Shown: positions 37,320 through 50,600 of the stretch, one piece after another
Position numbering within the stretch: position 1 is the stretch's first letter
How the letters are laid out: every line of letters starts with the position of its first letter
From: Inia geoffrensis
Lineage: Eukaryota > Chordata > Mammalia > Artiodactyla > Iniidae
Length of the DNA: 64,000 bases
Assembly: GCA_036417435.1 (NCBI GenBank)
Contig: CM070904.1
Coordinates: 133,486,695-133,550,694 of the forward strand
Reading direction: 5' to 3'
Notes under the pieces: model-generated
Database searches by the model: none
What the model was told of the DNA's origin: nothing
What the model saw: the letters and a program-made list of their open reading frames with translations, nothing else
Made by a program: the position numbers and the translations under genes

Positions 37320-38680
37320 GGGAGAGGTGGCTGAAATGGGCGCGGGGACGAGGGGCCGTAAAGGGGTGCAGGCCAGGTGCGGGCGGGGGACAAAGGGGAC
37401 CAAGGCTCTGGGAGCGGACGCGCGAGGCACGCGGCCAGGGTGCAGGAAGGCACGGCCTGATCCGAGGAGAGAGAACACGGCAGGGATGCCGACTTCGGCT
37501 GGGGGCGGGGAGGCCCCTGATAGGCGCGCGGAAGGCGTGATGTCACGTCCGGCGGGGGAAGCCCTGCCTCAGCACCCCCGCCCCCGCCCCCACAGGTGGT
37601 GCCGCCGCCCCGGGCGCTGGGAGTGGAGGGCCCGCCCTCGGGGGCCCCGGACACGGCCCGCGCGCTCCGGGCCACCCCGCTTCCCTCCAGCAGTCAACAG
37701 ATCCGCGCGAGCCGGGCGGCCCCGGGAGCAGGAGGGGCGCCCCGCGCGCCTCGGATCGCGCCCCCGCGCCGCGCCCCGCCCCGCCCCTGCGCGCCCCGCC
37801 CCGCGCGCCCCTCCCCGCCCCTCTCCCGGGCCGCCGAGGGGCCGGGCCGGGACTGCGCGCTCGCCTGCCGCGCTCTGGGCCGCCGGAGAGAGCGGCCGGA
37901 CCTCGCGCCCCGCGCGCCCAGCCGCCGCCGGCTTTTGTTGTCTCCGCCTCCCCTGCCGCCGGCGCCTCTGGACCGCGAGCCGAGTGCGCCGGGACCTTGG
38001 CTCTGCCCTTCGCGGGCGGGGGCTGCACGGGCCCGGCCGGGGGCGCCGCCGGCCCCGCCATGGAGCTCCGGGCCCGAGGCTGGTGGCTGCTGTGCGTGGC
38101 CGTCGCACTGGCCGCCTGCGCCCACGGGGACCCTGCCAGCAAGAGTCGGAGCTGCGGCGAAGTCCGCCACATCTACGGGACCAAGGGCTTCAGCCTGAGC
38201 GACGTGCCCCAGGCGGAGATCTCGGGTGAGTGACCCGGCGCTCCCGGGTCTCCCCTGCGCCCCCTTCTCTCTCCCGTTCTGCCCTCGTCCGCCCTGCGCC
38301 TCCGCGCCCCGAGCCGCCCTCCCTCCGCCCGGGTCTCCTTTGCTCCGCTCGGCCGCCCCCCGGCCCCCAACACGCACACCGGCCCCTTCCCCGCGGAGCT
38401 CTCCTCGCCGGGCGGCGGACCGGGCGGTCCCCGGCTCGGTGCGTCCTCCGGGACAGGCAGGGCTGAGCTGCGGGGCCGGCTGTCGGGGCGCAGCCGACGG
38501 CGGCCATGGGCTGGGGACTCCCACCGGCTGTGCGGCCCTCTCCGGGAGGCGCCTCGGGTCGGCCCGGGGATTGCCGGGGGTCCCCGGCAGAGGCAGCCTA
38601 GGGGCCCGGGGGAGGTCGGGAGCGAACTGTGCGCTCGGGGAGGGGCGGGGGCGAGGGTGGAGAGGCTCGACCTCTGCCAC
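37320..38680 (+). promoter_or_regulatory. GPC1: GPC1 CpG-island promoter and 5' UTR
   Basis: This stretch is extremely GC-rich and dense in CpG. It has no TATA box but carries many GC-box (Sp1-type) ccgccc/gggcgg motifs, clustered at about 37755-37830. A CRE-like tgatgtca lies at 37538-37545. The start site cannot be fixed from sequence. By analogy with human GPC1, the 5' UTR probably begins within about 200 bases upstream of the ATG at 38060. The frame upstream of the ATG is open for at least 21 codons to a TTG at 37997, but the ATG has the better context (gcc before, g after). Long minus-strand frames here are CpG-island artefacts. Confidence 0.85.
38060..38225 (+). CDS. GPC1: GPC1 exon 1: start codon, signal peptide, first core cysteine
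   Basis: The exon encodes 55 residues plus the first base of Gly56. The ATG at 38060 lies in a strong Kozak context. Residues 1-23 form a signal peptide (MELRARGWW followed by a hydrophobic [11 protein letters not shown] stretch), with likely cleavage before DPASKS. Cys32 in SRSCGEVR begins the mature core, and [13 protein letters not shown] is characteristic of glypican-1. The donor is g|gtgagt at 38226. Sitting in the CpG island is typical for a first exon. Confidence 0.97.
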
Positions 38681-41600
38681 CGGGAGGGGAACATCACCTC
38701 GCAGGGATTCCTGCCCAGGGAACTTGTGCTCGCCTGGCACTCAGGGCCGCCTCGGGCGGGGAGTCCAGCTGCAGGTGGTCGGCGCCTTGGATCCCGCCCA
38801 GGGGCCGTGTCATTTCTTTGTAAGAGCATCGCCGCCTCAGGCGGCCTCAGCCCTGCAGCGGCCCGCAGTCCTGCCCACACCCTCCCTGCAGGCCTCTGAG
38901 GAGCTTTGGGGACTGGAGCGAGGGTGGAGGCTAAGGATTTCACAGACACCCCGCAGGCTTTTTCCTCCAACTGCAAGCGTGTCCAGAACCACCGTGGGTC
39001 TGCGCGTCTGTTCAGGGTGCCTGGGACACGGTGCACGAGAGCGGAGCAGACTGGCTTCCTGCCCTGGGGAACTCCTCCCAAACTGGGGCGGAGGTGGGGA
39101 GGGGGCGTTCGAGTAGTGACACGGGGGACATGGAATGACCACAGCCACAGGAATTCTGAGCGAGAGAGGAGTGTGAGGGGCAAGTCCGTGGCCGTGTCTT
39201 GCTGGGGAACGGGACGGGGCAGCCAGGCCCTGGACCCCGGCCCCCAGCAGGGCAGGACCCCCAGCAGCTTGCCTTGCTACCGTGACAGCCCCCCGCCCCG
39301 GGTTCAAGTCCCCCAAGGTAGGCCTCCCTGCGCCTCTGTCTGCTGGCAAAGCCCTGTCATTGTCAGGGCTGCCACCCTCCCTAGGGGACAGGTCTGGGGG
39401 GCACATCTGGGTGCCTGGGGCAGCACACGTTGGTTCATAAGCCCCGCCACCCGCCATGCAAACAGAGGAGCTAATGCCCGGGAATCCCTGGCCTTTCGGT
39501 TGAATCCCTTCCCCTGGACACCAGGGTCTCAGGGCCGCTGAGCAGCTGCCCTCACCCAGCCCCGATCTTAGACGGCACTCCGAGGTCCCCTCGCCCCACA
39601 GCTCTCCTTCACACGTCCACTGCCACTCGGCCGCTGTGTCCTCGGGACCATCCTAAACTTGATCGCATCCACAGGCCTCTGTCCCAGTTAGGCTGAGAGA
39701 CAGAGTGGCAGAGTCTGGGCAGCCTTGTCAAGGGCTGGGAGAGAGCAGGGCAGGCTGGAGAAGGTGAGGCGGGGCCGGCAGGGGGCTGGGTCTTGGCCTC
39801 CTGGGGCTGGGGTTGCAGTGGGTTGGGGACCCCGGGACCAGCAGAGCGCCTTGCTGCGCACGTGACGGAGGGGGGGTGTACGGCCGCCCAGCAGCTGTCC
39901 GAGCACCGTGCCAGCCAGGGCTTCAGGTACTGCCCACCCCCACCCCCCGGCCCCGGGGCCTGGACCGCGCCCCCTCCCGACCAGTGCCCGTGGCTCCTCC
40001 GTCCCAGCTCCAGGGACTTCTGGGAAGCTGCTCTCCCCGACCCCCTATGGCTTCAGGCTCCCGTGTAAGCACCTGAACTGGAGAGTGCCCTGCAGGGCCC
40101 AGGCACCGAGGAGAGTGCCGGTGCCACGTGGGGTGAAGGAAACAGGGTGACCTCCCAAGGCAGCCGCCAGTCCTGTCCTCTCCTGCTCCGAGCAACTTGG
40201 CCGGGCTCCGTGGAACGGGCGCCCTCTGGTGGCCCCGTGGTGACACGCTGCTCTCGGGGATCCGGGCCTTTGGTCTCCTGTCCTGCCAGCCGGCGGGCAG
40301 ACTCCTCCGGCCTGGGGAGCCCCCGGGGTGGACGCCTGGGCTGGCTGGTGGGGTAGAGGCTCAATGCTTGCTAGTCGTTGGAAGGGAGGGAGGGCGGCCC
40401 TGGGTCTTTGGGTGGCCTTTCCAGCCTGTGCCTGCCCGGGAGAGCAGAAATGGTGTGGGCTCACGAAGGAGGGACCATCAGTGCGCACGGGGCTCCCGCT
40501 CGTGACTGTGTGTAGTGTTTTGGATGGACAGCCAGGCGTGGCCGTGATGAGGACGATGGTCACATCCCCTTTTATGGGCTGCACAGCCCAGGTAGCCTTC
40601 CCTCTGGCCAGAGCACTGTATGGAAGGTGAGGGGGAGCTACCCCTCTAGCTGGCTCCCTCTGCAGTACTGAGGGAAAGCCCAGCCCCGTGCTGCATCTCG
40701 CGCACGCGTGTGCACACACGCGTGTGCACACACGCACGCACACGGGCTGGCCATCTTCTGTCTCTGCCTGTGGGGTTGCTTCTGGTCCCCAGATGTCTCC
40801 TGAGCACCTGCTCGGCCTCCTGACACTTGACACGGTTTGTCGTGTATCTCTCTGACCCTTCACTGAGGCCCTGGGGGCAGAGGCCACCTCTGTCTGTACT
40901 GTTCTTTGTAGTAGCCACAGAGCCTGGCACAGTTCCTGGCACAAAGTAGGCTCTCAGTCACAACTTGCTGGCGACCCGCACACGGCCTGCTGTATGCCAG
41001 CCGTGGTGGGTGGGCAGTGGGAGACGGAGGGCCTGGTCACAGGAGAAGGGGCCTGGACTTTGGGGATGGAGGTCAGAGGGGAGCGTGGGCCTGTCAGTGC
41101 AACACAGACTGGTGGGCAGCCCCTCTGCTCCGGGACCCCGGCTGGCCGTGGATCCCCCACCGAGGACCACCCTTTAGCCTCCCAGCAGAAACCACTGCTT
41201 CTCTGTGCCGTCCTGCCCGAGGCCGAGAGAGCCCTCCGAGTCTGTCCCTCAGCCGTGCGGCTCTCGCAGGCCATCTGTATACAGCCCGGCCTCGCACCCA
41301 ACGGTTGTGCGCACGCTGTCCTGTTCAGAAGGCAGAGGCCCCCGTGTGCCTGGCTTGGGGCCCCTGGGTGGTCCGTGGCCTCCAGCTGCTGCCCCGTCCC
41401 TTCACCACTAGAGCAGCTGAGGTTTCATCATCCCCAGTGTGAGGGCAGGACACGCCCCCCCCCCGCCCCCCGTGGGGAGAACCACAGGTAGGGGGGCCCA
41501 GGGGAGCCAGGAGCCGACGGCCACCTGCACTCTGCGGCTGCCTCGGGCGTGTCCTCCCCTTTGGCCCCCGCCCTAGAGGCCCCTGGAGGGCCTGCAGGCA

Positions 41601-44600
41601 GTGGTGTCTGGAACTTGGGAGCCCCCATCGTGACCCAGACTCAGCGTGGCTCTCTCCGCGTGACTGTCGAGCTGGTACAGCGGATGAGGAGGGGTCTTTG
41701 CAGACCAGCTTCACAAAAGAGTAACTGAGACCGAGAAGCCCCACAGCTCTCTTCAGGGGGCTCGGCCCACGTGGAGCTCTGAGGTCTAGGGCCCAGTCTG
41801 TTGGCCCCAGAGCCGGTGGCATTAACTACCGAACACTCCTGGAAGCCTCGTGCCACCCCAGCCTGGAGGCCTGAAATGGGGCCTCGAGGCCAGGCCCTTA
41901 TGGGCCACCAGCTGCCTTCTGCTGGTCGTAGACGCCACTGCTTAGGCCGGGTTAGAGCTCCTCTTAACTGGAACGCCTCCTGCGCCTTCTCCGGGGCCGC
42001 CCTGCCCCCACCCCGACGGCTGCCGGTTACTCAGCCTTCTGTGTAGCTGGGCCTCACCCTGAGCTGGTCCCGGGAGCCTGTCCAGTGAAGGCCTGCCGCT
42101 CCTGCCCTGCTAGAGAGGGCTGTTCCAGGGGCGTGAATCAGGCGACCCTGCCCAGGGTGTACGCAGAGGATGGCCCAGCTGTGTCCTGCTAGCCGACCCT
42201 AAGAGCAGCCCCTGGCATGTCCCCAGCACCATGCTGGGCCAAGTCCCCCAGGAGTCGTGGACAGATGTCCCATCCAGGGGTAGGTGAGTCCAGAAGACAA
42301 GACAGGTCGGTCTTGGTAGACTGGTTCCATGCCAGTCCTAATAAGGAACAGCGTGAGCCCGTGGTGGACAGGGCTGCAGGGCCACTGAGGCCTCCCAGGA
42401 CAGGGACTGAGGACATTCCCGCCAGGCGGCAGGTGGGCTTCGGAGCCAGGAGGAGAGCACAGAGGGTGTGCGGGTGCACCGGGCCTGTGCTATGCCACCC
42501 ACGTGCACGGGCACAGGTGTCAGCCTGGCTGGTCCTGGACAGGGAGACAGGCCAGGAGAGGGGCTCACCCAAGGCCACAACGGTATCAAATTGGGCCCAG
42601 GCCTGGACACGCCCAGGTGGTGAGAGGTTGGTCAGCTCTCCTATAAGCCAGACCCTCCTCCCTGAGTCGTGGCTTGGTTCAGGAAGATTTCAGACCAAGA
42701 CTCAGGGCCCAGGCCTTGCCTGTCTGATGTCTTCTTGCCTGTCTGATGTCTCCTTGCCTGGTGCCTGGCACCAGCTGTGACCACATCTAGCCGTCAGCAC
42801 AGCCCTGTGGGGTCAGGTCATCACCCACATTTGGGAGAGGACACAGGCTCAGGAGGGTGAGGGCTCCAGCCCGGGGCCACCTACCCCATTCCAGCTGGCG
42901 GCCTTCTTGCCACGTGTGTCTAGGAACAGGCCTGGGCAGGTGCTCTGAGCTGCTTGAAGTCTCTGGGCGGAGATGGTTCAGGCGGAGGTGCTGTAGTCCT
43001 CCCCAACCCCAGGCCCATCGCCCTGTCACCAGCTGTGGGGTGGGGGCTGTCCTGTCCTCCCAGCCGTGACCCCTACACTGGGGGCAGGGCCGGGGCCTCC
43101 AGCTTTCTCGACTGTTCTTGGTCTCGCCATGGGTGCAAGGGAAGCTCTGGGTGTGAGGGGTGCATACCGGCTTTCCTGGCAGGAATCCTGGAATCCTGGG
43201 TAGATTTAGGAGCCCCTGAGGGGACCAGGCCATACCCACCCCAGCCCCTCGTCTGCCTGTGGCCTCAGCGTTGGCTCCCACCAGCTCCTGGCTGGCTCAC
43301 CTTCCTGGCACACGCGCCCCCTCCTGCCAGGTCGGCCCTCCCCACGCCCACCCTCGGCACACGCCCGTCACCATCCTCCCTCCCCTCCCTCCGGGGCTTG
43401 GCCCTGCTGCTCGGCTTCCCAGGCATCCCCAACACACCCACTACTCTCCAGGGCTCTCCCTGTTTTCCCGGGGTGCTCCCCAAGTCTGGGCAACCTCAGC
43501 AGTAAGTATGCTGAGCACCGCCCATGTGGTGCCAGGCTGGGCTAGGTGCTGGGGGTCAGGCGTGTGTCCACTTCCCCCGGCTGCTGGCACAGATGCAGCA
43601 GGCTAGGCGGCCTCACAGCAGGAGTTTGTTGTCTAGCAGTTCAGAGGCTAGGAGTCCAGGATCAAGGTGTCACTGGGCTAGTACCTCCTGAGGCCGTGAG
43701 GGAAAAGCTGTTCCAGGGCCTCTCCTGGCTCCTGGGGGTTGCAGGTGATCCTTGGGGGGTCCTTGGTCTGTAGTCTCTGGGTTTGTCTTTATGAGTAGGT
43801 GTCCCTGTGCTGGTCTGCTTCTGAATTTCACTTTATGGAAATGAGGACACCAATCCTATCAAGTTAGGGGCCCAACCAGTTACATTTGCAAAGACCCCAC
43901 GCTCAAATGAGGTCACCTCCTGAAGTCCTGGGGGTTAAGACTCTGACACATGAACGAGGGTCAGGGTTCAGCCCATTGCAGGCGTGGCACCTCACTCTTG
44001 GGCGCATCCTGTCCAGTAGCGGGGATCCTGGGCTCTGGGTATTTTGGTGGGTGGCTCCTCAGGACAGGGCCATGCCATAGGCTCAGGATCTCGGCCCAGA
44101 CGTGCACTGGGGCCTTGGTGTTGGAGTGAGGGTGTCAGACCATCCTTAGCCCTCTGCTCACCCCCACCAGCCTGCAAGCTTCTCAGGAAAACGGCCAGAG
44201 CTCTGCACCCCGTGGACCTTAACTCCTCCACCTGAATCGGAGAGGAGGGCCGGGGGCCACTCGTTCTGATGTTCGGAGTCTGGTAACTGCCGACCCGCTG
44301 ATGCATCTCACTTGTGGCACGTCCCAGAGCCTGGGTGGGCAATGAGGGGCCCAGCTGTAAGACCTTCGTGGGGGTCAGGGGCACCCGTCTGGGGGAGTTG
44401 TGACTCGCTGGCACCAGTTTGCAGTGGACAGGCTGGGGGTCCCCCCCACAACAAGTGCGAGGGCCCCTGAGCAGGGGACACAGCATGCGGGGCAGGGTGT
44501 GGGGAGGGGAGGTGGGCAGGCAGCTGGCGCCTGGCTCCGTGGCCCGGCCGAGGACGCTGGCTGCCGATTTGTGCTAAGTGCTCCTTGGGTTCTAGAGGCT

Positions 44601-47600
44601 TGGCTGGATGACAGGGCGGGCCCGGAGGGCTCCATCCACCCTGCTCCCTCACCATCTGCCCTGACCTCGGCCCCCTGGAGGCCCAGCGCCCTGCCTGCCG
44701 CCCCTGCTGCATCTTGGAGGAGGAGAGCTGTGCAGGCTCGGACTCCGGCGGGGGGAGGCCAGGCAGTTTGCGACCTGGCCGAGTCCGGGGCTGCAGGGAG
44801 GCAGGAGGTGGAAGATGGGGTCCAGCATCAGGTGAGGACCAGCCAGCAGCACTGTGAGGCAGGCCTCCCATCAGCTCGCGCGTCTGCAGTGTGGCCGAGC
44901 CCAGGGCCCTACAGGTGGACAGGATGGACAGGGTGACCACAGCCGGGCCTGGGGCCAAGGAGAGCACCTGGGCTGGAGCAGGCCAGCAAGCGGAGGCCCT
45001 GCAGGCCCCGCCTTCCTCACCCCTCCTTCCCACCCACTGAAGTGTCCAGGAGGCAGCTCCGGCCTCGGTCCAAGGCCCTGCGTCCTTAAGGCATGCCCTG
45101 GCCTCCGCTGGCCCATTGCCTGGCAGCCCCTCCCAGCCTCCCAGAGCGGGCAGGACGGGGTGCCTGCAGGGCAGGCCGAGTACCACCTGGTGCAACCACT
45201 TAGTGTGCCGGTGGGGAAGCTGGGTCCCAGAAAGGTGTCCCCAGTGCTCAGAGCCCTGTCCCTGGAGGACCTTCTCCTCCATGGCCTTGCTGCCCTGGCC
45301 CAGGTTTGTCCCAGGGATCTGGTGTGGGCACCGGGCAATGGTGCCACCCATTGAGGGGGTGCCCCAGAGAGGAGGAGGTCAGGGGCGAGCCCACGCGAGC
45401 CTGCCCCATTGGGGCGCTGGGGGGCACCCGTGTGGCCCTGTCCGTAGGTGCTGGGTGTGCGTTCCAGGCTGCAGGGTTGAGGTCGGCCAGAGGACAGAGC
45501 TGGCAGGGGGGCCACAGAGCTCCCACAGGTACAAGGAAAGACGGGCCCTGGCAGGCCCCAGAGGACTGAGGGGCTCCAAGGCTGGGACAGGTGGGTGAGC
45601 CCCAGGAGGGGCTGGGTGGGGTGTCCGGGAGAGGAGTCGGCCTGAGAGAGGCGCACGTGAGGACTCGGGCTGCAGGTGGGCCCGGCCAGCCGGCCGGCAG
45701 GAGAAGACAGGTCAGGCTCAGCTCAACTCTAGCCCAAGCTCTGCCAGCCTACCACCTCAATGAGGGCCTCCTAAGCTCAGAGCTGGTCCTGCCGACGGGC
45801 ACCAAACGCCCGCGCCCCGCCGCCCTGCCTGCTTGGAAGGGACGAGGAGAGGCTGGCCAGGCAGGGGGCAAGTCCCTTCACCCTCCTACCCGTCCATCGA
45901 TTCATCGGATCTGTGCTCACCCTCAAGCTATGGGCCCCACCTCCGGAAGGTCAGGGTCTAGTGAGAAACTCAGCTGGGGCTGCCAGGCCCTCCCAAACCC
46001 CACAGTCTGGAGCCAGGCAGCCACTGGCCATATCCTGAGCCTCGTCTGCGCCCCGGCTGTTGGCTCTGGGGGTGGATTTGGCTGCAGTGCTCCCAGCAGC
46101 TTGAGGGATAGGCCAACACGTCTCCCTCTCAGGCGGGCAGCCAGGCCCTGGACAGGTGCACCTGGCAGTGACTGTGGCCCTGTGTCTCCCTGGCGGGGAC
46201 ATTTCTTGGGCCCGCCATCAGCACCAGAGCCTGTGGAGGTCTGTGGCCCTGTGCACACCTTCCGACAGCATCCCCACCGCTGAGGACCGCTCTCTGAACC
46301 TGAGGGTGGCCGTCCGGGCTCGTCTGTGTGTCTAAGCGCATCCTTGGCGCCTGGGGCCACCTGTGGACACCTGGGCCCTGTGGTGAGCCATGTGTGATGT
46401 CTGTGTGCGTCCTCAAGTGTCTGGGGCTACGGAAAGTACATCCCACCAACCTGGGACCATCTGCAGGCCCCGGGGAAACAGGTGATGCCACCTGCTTCAG
46501 GACTGGCTGAGGTATTCACTCCCATCTCCCTTCAGCATGGAGTTCGGGACACACGGGACCCATAGGGGTATTTTAAAGGGACGAGGCCCTTAAAACGTTA
46601 AGCCCCGCCGTCCCTGACCTCCCTCCCCTGGCCTGGCAGTGGCTGCCCACAGGACACTCCAGGTGCCTTGCCGGTCTCCCTTCCAGTGACCTAACACCCA
46701 GGGACTGCCACCTCCCCGTCACTGTATGTTTGGGAGCTGCTGCAGGTCAGACACACAGCTAACCGCCCCAGGATAAAGTGGGTGTTCCCAACCGGGAGCT
46801 GTTCCCCGGGGGCGTTTTTGGTTGTCACAGCATTTAGGGGAGGGGACAGGGAGGCCAGGGTCCCCACGAAGTGTAGGACTCTCCTGAACAGGTGGGAGGT
46901 GGCTTCCCTACACGCCAGTCCCACCCCATGAGAAGCCCTTGAACCGAAGCTCTAGACAGGATGGAGCCAGCGGCCGAGGGGGGGGAGGGGGCCCCCCTCT
47001 GCTTTGGGACCACGATGGCCTTGCAGGGATGGTGGTGGAGTCAGCTCCCGAAGGATGGGCAAACTGGGGCGGACAGACGTGGGTGTGCAGGCAGGTCATT
47101 CGAGGCTGGGGTCCTTCGCCAGGGTGCACTGGAGAGGCCCAGGTTTAGGAGTCAGGGAGTCATGAGCTTGACTGAGAAAGAAATTCATCTCCTTTTTGGC
47201 TAACCTTTAGCATTTCTTGTTACTATGAACAGGGCGACGATGGCGTTCTAGAATCTGGGACTTGGTCACCAGTGGAAACTGCTGATTTTTTCATGTCCCT
47301 TTACGTTTGTAGCAAATATCTCAAAGTACCGCTTCCACTCACCACAACTTTGAGTCTCTGATGGGCATCAGGCCTGCAGGAGGTCATAGGAAAGCGCGTG
47401 GACACCACCTCACGCGCCTGTCGATAAATGTTCCGACAGCTGCAGCACTGCAGCTAGCTTCCTTCGTGATCCTCTGTGTAATTTTTTACTTCATTACTTC
47501 TTTATTCTGAGAACGGGTCTGCCGTCTTCAGCCAGCAGCCAAGGCGGCCCAGGGCCCAGAGAAGAGGAGGCCTCTGGGCGGCGGGCTGGGCCCTCAGCTA

Positions 47601-50600
47601 AGGCAGGAGGGCCGGTGGAGCCCCACGTCTGCCCCAGGAGAGCCAGCGGGCTGTCCGGGAACTGGGGCAGAGCGGGGGCCCGGCCAGCTGCCTGCGGGCG
47701 GGGGTGATAGGGACACAGAGATCAGTCTCTCTGAGTCACTCGGTGGTGTTCCTTGAGCTCCTACTGTGTGCCGGGCGCTGTCCTCGGTGCTGAAATGCAG
47801 CCACAGTGCCATCTGCGCAGGGACTGGAAGGGTGTCAGAGGCTTCACGTGAGCTGCAGTTCTGCTGGCCACGGTGACCACGTGTTACTTTTGTAAGTTAT
47901 AAGTAACGAGAAATAACGTGTGGGTTTAGACACATGCATGCGGTTTGCAATCATACATGTCCCCCTTGACTGCACAGCGAAGACCCCTCCCAGCCTGGGG
48001 CGGCCCCTGGCCCACATGCCACTCGGCCACTCGCTGTGAGCTGTGTCCTTCTCGTCCCATCCTCCCTGAGGGCTCGAGGCGCTGGGTCGGCCACAGCTCC
48101 CCTCCTGGCCCGAGGGTCCCACGCTGCCCTTGCAGGGCTCTTGCCTTGAGCCCCCCACCCCAGGCTGGCCCAAGGAACCAGCCCCCACCTCCTCTGCTAC
48201 CTAGAGTTTTGAAGGCCACCCCTCTGGCCCAGGGCCAGTGTCCTTTGGATCCAGTGGCCATTCCCAGTGGCGTATGTCTTAGGAAACAGGTGGAGCCCTA
48301 GCAGAAGCCAAAACCTCGTCTCCTGGACCCGGCCATCCTGCCGCCAGGTTTCAAGTCTGGCGCCATGCTCCCTCGCTGTGTGACCTTGGGCCAATTACTG
48401 AACCTCTCTGTGCCTCAATCCTTTTCTGTAAAATGGGGACGGTAGCAACACCTGCTGTGTGGAGTGGTTGTGAAACTGGGTTCTCGTGTGGAGTGCTCAG
48501 CACGGGGCTGTGTCCTGGGGGGGCATCACAGCAGGGGTGGGGAGCCTGTTGGAGACACAGGCCCATCCTTTCTCCAGAGGCGGCTGTGGGGAAGAGTGCC
48601 TCCTGGTGGGGAGGGAGGCCATCCTGCGCCAGCCAGGCCCAGGGATCGACCCCATCCCCACACTGGGGGTCTGAGGGATCGGGCTGGAGAGGAGGGGCTC
48701 CCCGGTCACTACTGCTGCTTCCTGGGTGGCGCTGTCTCGTGGTGTCCCGTGTTCCCCCTTGGCTGGCCCTGGTCCTGAGAAATTGGGAACCGCAAGAAAA
48801 GTTTTCTGCAGGTCCCTCCTGGAGGGGCAGCCCGCGATGAAGGAGTGCTGCCCCAGCACAGGGCCGTGCCGCCAGCCAGGAGGGCTCTTGGGGCAGCCGT
48901 GGAGGGTGGCAGCTGGTATTCAGACATGAATCCCAAGCAGAGGCCCAGAGGCCCCGCAGGCTCTGCCGAGACGTCGGAGGGCGGGGGGAAGACAGTGCCA
49001 GCAGGACCCCACTCACGGTCAGCCCACGGCCAGCCTAGGGGCCTGGCAGCCTGCATCAGAAGGGACCTCTCCTTGCCCAGGTCACGTGGGGCCTGTCACT
49101 GCCCCTTTGACCCCTCTCTGGGGATGGCGCTGTCTGCCCCAGGAGTCTGAGTGCCCTGGGCGGGACCGTCCCACCTCTGCCTGCTGGATGTGGCCGAACA
49201 GAGCAGAGACCAAGACACTGGGTGCCTGAGGGAGCAGAATCCCCGGCCTGCTTAGAGACCTGGCCCTTCCCCGACGGATGCGTCGGCTTGACCACCCTGG
49301 AGGAGCTGAGCTGGAGAGGTCAGGAAATCGGCTGGCCCACCCGTTCCCACAGGCCCCCAGGACCCACAGGTCGTCAGCGTCCATCTCTGGGGAGCCGGGC
49401 AGGCGGGCACATGCTGAGGTCACCTGACTGCTCCAGGTTGGGACCCTCTGTGTGCTTGGCTGGCGGGCGCCCTTTCTGGTGGGTTTGTGCTGCTGGCGGG
49501 AGTGTCCCGGCAGGTGTCCCTCCCGTGCGGGGGGGTGGGCATGGCCGCTGGCCCCACGGGCTCCTGCCCAGCTGCCTGACGGTGTTCTAGGTCTCAGCAG
49601 CTCCTGGCCGCTGACGGGGTGGTGCAGACTAGCAGGGTGGCCAGGCCACCACTCTGCCCTCGTCTTCCAGGAGCCTTCATCTCCGTACCTGGGACCTCTG
49701 GGCTGCGGGTGGGCCCCCAGGTGCCCAGCACTTTCATTTCCCTCCTTTCAGTGAAGACGGGGAGGCACTCGGGCCAGTGGAAGGAGACCAGCACTAGGCA
49801 ACACGTTTGAGACATTGAGCAAGTCTCAGAACCCTCCCAGCCTCAGTCTTCCCATCTGTGAGATGGGGATAATTGTATCTTCCTGTTGACTGAGACGGTG
49901 AGGCCCACCATACTCCAAGGAGGTCGGGGGCTGTGGGAAGGCAGACCCTGCTCTGACATCAACCTCTGCCCTCCTGCCGCTGGCATGGGCAGGGTCTGAG
50001 GCCCTTTTCCAGGGAGCCTGGAACACAGTGCACGTGTGTGCATGCCCACGTGTGGCGGGGAGTTGCCGGTGGGGAGCCTGAGTGACTTTGGTTAGGCTTC
50101 TCCCCATGCCCCACAGAGGGCCGGGCCGCCAGATTTAGCAGGTAAAACTACAGGAGACCCAGTTAAATTGCTATTTCAGATAGTTAATAATTTTGTAGCA
50201 TATGTCCTGAATATTTAGGTTTCAAGTAAACAACAAATACACTTTCAGTATAAGTATATGCCACATATTTAGTATAAGTATGTCCCAAATACAGGGGAGG
50301 GCGGATTGTGTGCTTTTTTGGTGGTAAAATATGCATAATAAAATTTACCGTTTTAATGATTTTTTTTTTTTTTTTTTTTATTTATTTATTTTTGGCTGTG
50401 TTGGGTCTTCGTTTCTGTGCGAGGGCTTTCTCTAGTTGTGGCAAGTGGGGGCCACTCTTCATCGCGGTGCGCGGGCCTCTCACTATCGCGGCCTCTCTCT
50501 AGTTGCGGAGCACAGGCTCCAGACACGCAGGCTCAGTAGTTGTGGCTCACGGGCCTAGTTGCTCCGCGGCATGTGGGATCTTCCCAGACCAGGGCTCGAA

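Larger units (their letters stand above)
43986..48354 (+). other. GPC1 intron 1, no exon recognised
   Basis: GC-rich intron. The longest minus-strand frame (44308-45351, 347 codons) has no domain. Fragments of MER5 (46785-46860) and L2 (47735-47800) are present. About 47150-47520 is a more AT-rich segment that looks like a decayed transposon, but I could not name it. Confidence 0.5.

Noticed and set aside
37694..38740. 348-codon minus-strand frame over GPC1 exon 1
   Set aside because: It is a CpG-island shadow, arginine/glycine/alanine-rich, and antisense to a certain exon.
40045..40944. 299-codon minus-strand frame in intron 1
   Set aside because: It crosses an L2 fragment and a Z-DNA-prone tract and has no domain.
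44308..45351. 347-codon minus-strand frame in GPC1 intron 1
   Set aside because: No recognisable domain, no homologous family and a GC-driven composition. It overlaps other frames of similar length on the opposite strand.
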